The notes under the pieces were generated by a model. It was not told the origin of the DNA, did not search any database, and saw nothing but the letters and a program-made list of their open reading frames with translations. Below are positions 1 to 9,700 of a DNA stretch of 14,249 bases, one piece after another (position 1 is the stretch's first letter; each line of letters starts with the position of its first letter). A program made the translations under genes and the position numbers. Origin of the DNA: Saccoglossus kowalevskii (lineage: Eukaryota; Hemichordata; Enteropneusta; Harrimaniidae); the NCBI RefSeq assembly GCF_000003605.2, contig NW_003146783.1, positions 27,151 through 41,399 of the forward strand. The letters are read 5' to 3'.

Positions 1-645
1 ATGTGCATCAAGAACCAATAATGTCCAATGTATGTACCAAGTTTGAATGTAATCCATCCATAAATGACCTAGATCCAGTTCCAGAAATGCTTGATTTTTG
101 ATGATTTTTTAGCAGACATTCGGTTATTTTGAATCGGATGTTCAAACCAAAACATCTGCATATCTATTCAGTGTTCTCCCCAGAATCCATGTCAAGCACC
201 ACAGCTAATTTGCATAGCAATACATCTAATTTGCATAATAAATTAGTTTCCATAATATCAAATGTATGTTCTAAGTTTGAACAAAATCCATCTGTAAACA
301 GCAGAGATCCAGTTCCGGATCGCTCGATTTCAGTACAAAAATGGCCGCCATTATGCCATCTTGAATAAGATCGTGAAACAAATTGACGTGCATATGTATA
401 ATATTATGTATGATGTATGCGTGAAGTTTGAATGTAATCTGTCCAGGCATGTCTAAGATATAGGGTCAGACACAGCCACAAGGACTAAAATCTTACTGTC
501 AATATATACAATGGTTTTTTAGTTTAGAACCTAAAACAATGAATACCAATGACCATGATAAAATATTATTGTATTCTCCACCAAGATAGGGTTCCAGTTT
601 TAATAAAGATTATTATTATTTGCAAATGAATTAAAATTGACAAAC
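1..645. other. Intron (or downstream sequence) left of exon 11
   Basis: No acceptable acceptor plus open frame was found on the minus strand. Most of the stretch is the degenerate repeat described separately (20-470); the rest is AT-rich. The short plus-strand frame at 129-368 lies wholly within the repeat and is not treated as a gene. Confidence 0.6.
20..470. repeat. Dispersed repeat with three diverged internal copies
   Basis: The core 'ATGTATGnnnnAAGTTTGAATGTAATCC' appears at about 30-56, 264-290 and 415-441 (AAGTTTGA at 39, 273 and 424), with related flanks such as GATCCAGTTCC at 72 and 307. A shorter relative (CTATGTACCAAGTTTCAAAT) lies near 5901-5920. The family is not identified. Diverged copies at two places suggest an old, non-coding interspersed repeat. 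Confidence 0.6.
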
Positions 646-746
646 CTGTAAACCTCCAAACATATCTTGGGCGACTTCATCCATAATTCTTTTGATATCA
701 TCAGCTGTCACACCACTTAAAAGATCCTCAGTCTCATTTGCAGCAT
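646..746 (-). CDS. Exon 11: helical C-terminal segment, residues 308-340; gene continues left
   Basis: The acceptor TCTTATAG ends at 747 and the donor is TTACAG|GTTTGT (645-644), phase 0. After a split aspartate it reads AANETEDLLSGVTADDIKRI, then MDEVAQDMFGGLQ, an amphipathic-looking segment. I saw no convincing terminal exon or stop between it and the left edge, so the last exon(s) and polyadenylation site are outside the window. Confidence 0.75.
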
Positions 747-3700
747 CTATAAGATACAATTCATAACATTTACGATCCAAACCCGGCTATTAAGAATGTA
801 ACTGATCCAATGATGTAGTCAAGAATGTGCAATCTGGAGTAGCTTGTAGGAGCAGACAAGTTATCTCTTTGAACGCCTTGTTACAAATTTTGTGGACATC
901 ATCATTCTCCATGAGTATTGATCAAAATTTGTAAAAATATGGTTGAGAAAAATAAATTTGGCATTCAAAGGGTTAACCGAAGTAATGTAGTTATTGATGC
1001 AAATAATGTGAATTTTGACATTTTCATTTTAAGATGCATTTAAGATTATAATGGTTTGAATTTTTATTGAATTTAATATATATATAGTAATTCAAATATG
1101 AAAATTACATGGAAATGAAAGTTTTTATAATATAATCATGCTAGTTTATGAGCTGAAAAGCAGCACTTTTTATTTTGGTTGAAACATAGGAAAATGCAAG
1201 CAGTCAGTGATGACCATAGAAATGGAAAGCAGTTTAACACACTATATGTTGGTATATCACTCGTCATGCATTTCAAAACAGACCTTCTTCACTTTCCACT
1301 TTTTCAGTTTGGGCTTCCACTGGAGATTGAGTCAGTGAGGGCGCTATGAACAGAATATTGTAATTAAATCATGATACAGCGAATATAATGTGACCTGATC
1401 ACACACAATTAATAATAATAATTCATGATACTGTAAAACTTTTTAATTTTGTAGAAATGAAAATTTCCAATGATTTCTAGGGTGTTCTTAGGATTTTTTT
1501 TTCTTTTCGAACGTCATAAAATCCACAAATCAAAAAAATTCCTAGTAGTTTTAAATTAAATGGTTTGCAATATACAGCTTGGCTCACTAAGGATGGAAGA
1601 GTTGAACACTCTTTTGACAGGACATTCTTGACATTTTGCCAAGTTATTTCCTGTGATTAGCTAAAAAACAAATATAACTTTGAATTAGCTTAGTTGTACA
1701 TATTTTTATTACTGGTAATCTTCAGTTAAAAATGGCCACCAGAGAAAACTTTATTGGGAGATCACTGCATGTCCTTGTTTCAATAGTAACTTTTTTCCCT
1801 TTACTTGATGGAACCTTTCATTTGGCAAAGTATCAAGACTTAATAGTGCTTTGGAATTGTTTTTTACTGACTGGATAGCCAATTCCATCGGTCTTTAACA
1901 GTTTATTCTCTGTTATAACCGGCATTTCAGGTGAATGTTAGAAAACTGAATAGACACCCTTATGAAACAGTTGTTTCATATTTGAAAACTTTTTTCAAAT
2001 GAGTGATATTTCAAAAATATGTAATACAGTAATAAAGATTTCTTATTCTCCGAGCAATAGTCAATGGTATTTTCAAATAAAAAGGCAAAACTTTAATGGA
2101 CAAAATCTTAAATTAGGTACCTGGTAAATTAAACATTAAAAAAACTTCCTTGATATACTTTTAAACTTTGGGTTAATTAGAAGTATAAAATAGCTTGAAT
2201 CAACAAAGGTAACTTTACCTGCATCCTCCTGTCCATCTATTCCATCGCCAGAATCATCCTGAGATGTTGGGGTTTCCCTTGGTGTTGCTATGTAATCATC
2301 GTATATGTTCTGATCAATACCTTCATCAAGTGGTGGTGGATAAGGAAGATCTGCTTTGGGTAATACTTCTATCAGCAGCTATAGGGAATAAAACAGTCAG
2401 TTATAGCTATACTAATATAAGTATACATTTCTACAAATGTCAACATTAGCAGTACATCAGTTATAGCTATACTAATGTAAGTACACTTACATAAAGTAGT
2501 ACATCAAGATGTTATCATAACTACTGTACTCATCCAACTTAACACTCAAGGTACTCAGCTCCAAAAAAAAAATGTTTTCTAGGGGTTGAGCACGTAGTCA
2601 AGCACCCTTCTCAAAAAATTATACAACCAATTTTAGTTCACCATGTGTCAGATTAAGAGGAATATTACCAGGTAGACGTAATTGGATACTACCATTCCTT
2701 CTGATTTATAAGAACAATCTCACAGGGTAATAGCCTACTGGTTTTTCATTCAATATACTTGAAAAGACAATACCGGTACATATTTACAAATGCATAGTCT
2801 TCTTTGGTTCTACATTTCTGTTTATACTGCTTACTGACTTAGCATATATGGTACATGTAATAGGTACAGTGAGCTAGTGACCAGCGAGTATTTTGAAGAA
2901 ATTACATAATTAAGTTTTGCTGACTCATCATAATATAATAATAACATAATATAAAGTTACAGCAGCATATTTCAATTTTGTATAAGAATTAGAAAATGAA
3001 TGTGACTTTTCATAAGATTATCATTTTCCCATTTGGCAATACAAGTAGGTAAATAGCTAAGAAAAATAATATTAGCCATCATGGCCAAATCTAAAATTGT
3101 ATTGTATTATTATTTATACTCTTAGTGAAGGCCCAGCTGGAATATTGTTCAAGAATATACCACACACTACTGTTTTTTTGAAGATCATACATGCAAAACA
3201 TCACCTCCTCACAGTAATTTGACTACTTCCTGGAATATACACGATGTGCATAAACACTGCATTATTTGGGTCTAAATTAAAATGAATCCACATGAATCCA
3301 GTTCACCATGTAGAAAAACTTATCAAATGTATTTAAGAATCAGTAAATGTGAATGAACACAATCATGTGCAAGTTATTATAAAGAAAAACCAGTGAACAA
3401 TTTAGAATGAATACTCATGCATTAGAACACGTAAAACCCTAAATTCCTGATGTCATTCAAGCTGCTTTATTCTATAATGTAAGCACACAATTTAACCAAA
3501 ATTACAGGTCAACTTTCTCTTAATGTTACAATTAATTAGATCATATGAATGGAGAACAGATATTTGAAAACACTACACACAAAAAGTTTCTGTTATTAAC
3601 TCTGTAAATTCCTTTTTTTTTTTGTGATTGAATTAGTTCAAGTACCAATATTTTGTCTGGGAGTTCCAGAATTTATTGGGAATATGTAGGAGAAACACCT

Positions 3701-6700
3701 CAATTGCACTCATTTAACAGCAGTATAAAGTGTTTTCAAATATATGTACAATCTTTGCTTTACTCAACATAATTTTCATGATATATTTCAATGTCATGCA
3801 TTTTTTAAAATTTATTTCAATTATACAATTCACTATCCGTTAGTATACAATGTATTCATCAGTGTAAGGCGTCCGGGATGTGCCATTCAAATTGACAGAA
3901 TACTGATTATAGGTTACATAACAGTGATTTTTTTGGGTGTAGTCAGCATTGCTGAATAGGGTACCAATTTTGTATCCTGGTATAAATACTTTAACACCAA
4001 AATACAACCAGGTTAGTAAATAAAACATAATAATTTCATGTGATAGGGACAACAAATCTCAAGCAGAAATTAATTTGTGTGGCCAAAAAACAATAAATCA
4101 GAGCATATATGAGTGTTGCTTACAGAGATGAAATACTGTTTGATTTATTTCAATACACACCATAACATATATTGTGATATAGTTAGTAAATATATAGGGC
4201 ATTATGTCCTTCATATAAAAGCCACAAAAACAGGTTACCCAAACCCCTTTTCATATAAAGACACCATTATATAAGAAAAACAACAGGCATATATATTAAT
4301 GTCACATGTTGTACTTACCGATCCCTATACAATATATTCATACCATTGGTAAGAGCAAGTATATAAATTAAAAAGAAAGTAAATTTGAAAAACCAAATAG
4401 TGCTCATAATGAACATCAGGTAATGATGTGAAATTTCTTTCTATTTTTTTTAATCAAAATGAAAAATTAATGTATAGTTGTTAGCATAGCTATCACCTGT
4501 TGACGCTGTCATTTTGGCTATCCAAAGAAGTTTTCAGCAGGAAATGTGTCAAATCAAAATGGTTCCATGTACAGATCGTTTATAATGGGGGAAAATGATT
4601 ATGGTGAATAAGACTATAGTGAATAGACTGCAGCCTATCCTGTAAACAACAAGTGTATATTGCTGTATACAAAAGTATTTACAGTACCAGTAAATGCAAT
4701 TCCAATTTTCATTTACCTAACTAGTTCACTGATAACAGTTTTACTTTTCATGACAAATTTGTATTACTTTATAATTTGCAATTTTAAAAGAAACAATCAC
4801 TGATCTCTTACAACACAATCTATACATATCTTTTTCTTAAAAAAAAAAGACAAGAGGTAGTCTACAATCATTAAAATGTGCTGTATAGAAACAGAATGAA
4901 AATAAATCTTTAGTAAATGATAAAAATAAAATGGTAAATGTGAATCAAAATGATGGAAAAGAAACAACTTGCCAGTTAAATATTTCTAACATTATTTCTT
5001 GTACCAGCAATGAAGAACAGTCATGATAAATATAATGAGAACTTGGTTATTATTACGGTATATATATTGAAACATGCAAAGTTGTACTTACATCTCGGCA
5101 AACAATCTGTTCTTCACGTTGATCATGACATAGAAATTCATACATCTTATAATGCTGAAATATTCTAGATAAAAAAGCAAATCAAATATGTGAGTAATAT
5201 ATAGTATGTGTGTCTAGCATCATTGAATACATATATGAATGTTAGTTAACTATGTAACTATGAGTATCAACTTTTGATTTTCATTTATTCTGAGTTTATT
5301 AACTTACGTTTGTTTTAAGTAATCTGTTATTGTTTTTGCTTGATTAATGTCAAAGAAATCAAGTCCTCCAGAGATATCACTGTTTTCATTCCCAATGCCA
5401 GGTAACATTTTCTTGAATTCTTTTAAATTGTCCACTAAGGTCATCTTACTCTCTGTGAAATAAAAACACATGGTCATCAATCAGGCGCATAACAGATCTG
5501 TCAAATCACAGTTGGATAACATACAAGTCAAGCATGTAAGATTCTTTGCAAAACTACTATTGCAAGGCACAGTGAGCAATAATGATAATACGCCAACCCT
5601 CTTTCTTCTTATACTTACTGTAAAGGGGGTAATTATTCACTGGGTTTTAATTTAGCTTATTTCGCTGAATGGAAAAATGCGCTAAATCAAAACGCAGTGA
5701 ATATGTAAAATTTAGCATAGAACACATTATCTAAATGACAAAACCGTGAATTTAAAATCCACTGAATATGCCTGAAATGGTAAATCAGTGAAATTTAAAC
5801 CCAGTGAAAATTAGTCATTTTACAGTATCTAACAGAAGAATGGTCACAACATTTATATGTTCAGTGCACTATGTCTCAACATGTACAGGTGTGTCTAATG
5901 TCTATGTACCAAGTTTCAAATCTCTGCATTGCAGATTGTGGCATATCCAATGACAAAAAAAATAATTGTCACCTGACAGGCATTCTGCCATGATCAAATA
6001 TTACGGTAATTAAGTTGCAAATTTAATGAAGTTGTAAATTTCTATATACTGGTAATATTTATACAGTTATGAATGACATACCTTTAATATTTTCCAGTAG
6101 TGTGTGTAAAACGGTAATAAATCCAGATATTTGTTGTGTTGAAAAGCTCTGGTCTTTTGCCCACCAGAAACCAGTCACATAATAATCTAACAGTACGCCT
6201 TCATTCAAGTTGATATGATTAGAAGTTAGTTTAAAAATTTCGGCTAATTTCCTAAAAATAAAATTCAAATATGAATTAATTATATTATATGAATGGAGAA
6301 CAGAATATGAAATTGATTTAACTATTAATACTACTTGTTTCAGCACAATATGTAAGCCAAATTGACAAGTAGGTACTTGTGCGCAGGTTTGAGCCATGCA
6401 TGCAGTACATGTTTACTTGGATTTACTGATAGTATTTTTTTCAGTGTTAACTAGCTCTACACACATTATACATGTTGCATTGCACCTACAATGACATGAA
6501 AACTTTACTGATAAATCGGATATTGTTACAATTTTGGACCCTGTTAACACATCACTCACTGATGACATTATATACCAGTCATTTTGGCTATCCATGAAGT
6601 CTTCAGCAGGCGATATGTTAATAGATAATTGAATTTAAACTTCATAATGACTACCATTAAATGGATGTCAGGATTAGTCATGAATAATATTTTCTCGTTG

Positions 6701-9700
6701 TCTATGTATTGTGTGTATCCAAACTGTATTATATTGTAGTGTGTTTACGGCATGTTTTGCTTTCTTGAATGGATGTTTGGAAGCCTATCTTAAAAAACTA
6801 GAAAACACAGATTTAAGAGGATGTCTCTTCAAATTTTTTTATCAAATGCATTAAATACCAGGATCTCAGGAAAGATATACTCAGCATTGCCAATGCACAA
6901 TTTTAATAGTAAATCACCAAAGGCACAAAAGTTGCTTGTTTTCATCAATGTAGCAAAATTTATCAAAATTTGATTGTCTTTGTGTCCCTTTTTTATGGTT
7001 TTATTACTTATTCTTCATTTTCCTCCAGTTGTTGTAACCTTTTTCATTCCTGAGGGGGATGTGTGAGTGTTATTGAAAAAATAAATAAAACAAATAAATA
7101 AATAAATAAAAAATATCCATATTTCAAGTCTAGCGTGTAATTTGTATTTTGTTTGGCCTGAGGTCAAATAAAATACAATGACGGTTTACTTTCCTTACAA
7201 ATATTTGTTAACCGATATGAACTTACTTTTCCAAATCCTCAACCGTAAGTTCTTGTAACATCTGTGTCTGTGTATTTGACAGAACCTTCCATGCTAATGA
7301 ACCTTCTCTTTCTTGAGCCTTTGCTTCGTCGTCCTAATTATATTAATGATATTGATAAATTGTCCTATTATTACTTGATGACATGTATGATGGACGAGTC
7401 GCAATATTAAATTTGAGATTCTTTCAATAATGGGGGGGTAAGATCAGACGATAAAGAACAGCAAAGTACTACACATCTCGTATAAACACGAGTCTATTTT
7501 TGACGTACGCAAAAACTCACCATTGTCATTGGATAAAATATTAAAATTAAATAAAATTGTCAACTGAATATTAGTTGAACGTGAACGCTATGAAGATGTC
7601 ATACTAGTAGGTTCTCTCCCAGTGCGTTTTGTAATTCGATTGACAACATTCGAGTTTTCGAATTTCAGAACCATTGCTAAGCGCGTGATATACGCGCATG
7701 CCGAGTTGAGTTTTAGCTAGTAAGAGCAGACAAAACATGTAGCATTACATTTAAGAGTTTCCATTCAATTTCTCTGTAAGCCTCAGCTCCAAATCCCCTT
7801 CTTTGGATAACAGGTTGGCTTGTTCTGCTTTTTTTCGTTCCGGGCCTGGAGGTCGCCATCTTGGAATAGACTATTTGTTGCTAACGCGAACTGCGCATGC
7901 GTTAATCAAATCGCGTGAGAAGTCAGCAATGTGGAAACAATGATACGAAACAGATATTGTAATAACAACTTTTTGATTGTCGCACCGAAATGCTACTCGA
8001 GAATTTAAAACGCACGGATTGTGAAGCGAAAATAACCGACTGACCAATGAACCTTTCCGATCAATGCGTGAGCAGCGACTACAGCACATTTTCTCAGTCA
8101 ATTGTTGGGGGAGATTGTGCACCAGCCGCCGGATAAATCTTACCTTCTGTCCACGCTGCGGGGGAGAGAAGCAGAGAATGCAGTAAATAAACATACAGAA
8201 TGGCAATCCGCGTGAAGTTATGCTTGGTTTTCCAAACCATTTTATGTATTTTGTTGTTGAATCCTTGTTGAGGCATTTATGTCTTGTTATTATTCTATTC
8301 TACTCTATTATGGAATACCCTAGATGAATTCAGTTAGGGGATGAAAGTTAGAAACTCGGGGGGGGGGGGGGCTTTGAGAAGATGGAAAAAGACGTGTGCA
8401 CCGTGACATGTAATAACAATAAACTTTGGAACAATTAATCTCTTGACTAAAACAAACAAATATATACTTTTTTTTTTCTGGAGAAACAATTTCAAATATA
8501 GGTTTACGCATAACGTCATCTCAAATCAGAGAGTCTATGATGCTCGAATCGTTGTTCGTGAAAATATCATGTAAATTCATGTGCTCTTCCATGTCATTCG
8601 AAATCATCTAGAGTTTGGCGTCTAGGCTGAATAAATTATTCTTCTATCAACTTTACTGCGGCATGAACATTTTGATTTGAAGCGTCAAAAAATGATATGT
8701 ATTCATTTGCAGATTCGAAAGTTACTGCGTGGTTGCTATAATCGATATTCGGTAGAGCCGCATCTCATAAACTAGCTTGGCAAATAAGAAGTATGTGACT
8801 CTGCATAGGTATAGTACACGCCGTACAATAAATTTTCAAAGTGTATGCGTCATTTACATAAGCCATATAAAATATGTATTTTTTAATATCGTTGTTAGAT
8901 ACAAGTTGACAAAATGCATTCAAGTTAAAAGTTATCATTAACTAACATGATGTAGCTTCTGCATCACACTTATTTTACGACCATGTTTCTTATTTCTAAG
9001 AGCGATATGATGGTGACTGTTAAAGTGACGAATTGTGTATGCGGTATCTTTATTCCCCGGAAGGGCGGTCTACCACTTACTTACCTCCCCTTTATGTGCT
9101 GTTCTTCTGCTTCCAGAACTTGACGTGCTGGCGGCACTTCCCTGTCGAACGAAAGAGGGCGATCTTCAACAATATTCATGTTTGCAGTATATACGTGTAA
9201 ATGAATCGTGAAGTGCAGATGAAAATGTGAACTGCGATGTGTGACCTACTGCCAACTCGGAACTTCTTTTTGTGTTTTAGGAGAAAAAAAAATAGTGAAT
9301 TATCAATGTTTTAGGTGATTGCGAAACCCCTGTGACCGCGGAAGAAAAAGTTCCGACTTTGGCAGTCTACGTGATACTTTTAATAACTGGTTCTATAATG
9401 GGCATGCAGTAATAATGCTATTTATATTAAGTGCATTAATCATTACATGATATGCCAAGTGCAGATGTGTTACCATGGTTACGTTGTACCACTTACTTCC
9501 TGGCCACGAACTGGCTGAAGTGACATCCTCCTCGCCATCGACGGCGGTGGTGGCACAAGACCACTTACCGGCAGACTGCCCTAAAAGCGAGTTGGTTTGA
9601 ATATTTACGATCACTCTATTACACAATCTATACGCTATTGTTATAGAATAATTCTGGGCGAGATATCAAGAAATAATGTAACATCAATCAGAAATTAGTA

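Larger units (their letters stand above)
2379..5091 (-). other. Intron 8 (2.7 kb), the largest in the window
   Basis: It separates the end of the CLAMP domain from the acidic linker. It contains a 60-bp-spaced direct duplication (2401-2486), one member of each of two dispersed repeat pairs (3530-3560 and 4508-4548), and an isolated strong donor at 4318-4317. The small frames at 3744-3959 (+) and 3840-4055 (-) have low-complexity, AT-driven composition and are not called. Confidence 0.6.
6252..7226 (-). other. Intron 5 (975 bases)
   Basis: AT-rich. It holds copy 2 of each dispersed repeat pair and an (AAAT)n tract near 7078-7112. The minus-strand frame 6413-6595 lacks splice support or recognisable composition and is not called. 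Confidence 0.6.
7334..9084 (-). other. Intron 4 plus intron 3, containing the microexon and a CpG-richer core
   Basis: Between exons 3 and 5 lie 1.75 kb interrupted by the 12-base microexon (8144-8155). CpG dinucleotides cluster at about 7600-8220, unlike the surrounding introns. Homopolymer runs (14 G, 8358-8371; a T run near 8468-8477) sit to the right. The minus-strand frames at 7871-8206, 8094-8276 and 8320-8519 are shadows except for the microexon codons. Confidence 0.6.

Noticed and set aside
129-368. A 79-codon plus-strand frame
   Set aside because: It lies wholly within a degenerate interspersed repeat.
20-470. A CRISPR-like array
   Set aside because: The copies are few, diverged and unevenly spaced, in an animal-type sequence.
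5150-5157. An alternative acceptor TTTCAG for exon 8
   Set aside because: It leaves phase 0 while exon 7 ends with two bases of a codon. The CTAG acceptor 7 bases upstream restores the frame and the IFQHYK motif.
5610-5620. A strong-looking minus-strand donor (ACA|GTAAGTATA) in intron 6
   Set aside because: It is at the end of the MITE terminal repeat and has no exon-like sequence before it.
6059-6397. A 112-codon minus-strand frame as a whole gene
   Set aside because: Only 6082-6251 is bounded by splice sites and carries the conserved motif. The ATG-proximal part lies in the intron and overlaps a dispersed repeat.
7871-8206. A 111-codon minus-strand open frame
   Set aside because: It contains the microexon codons RGQK, but beyond the strong donor at 8143 the composition is not domain-like and the start ATG lies in the pyrimidine-rich acceptor region. 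It is better explained as a chance frame over a microexon.
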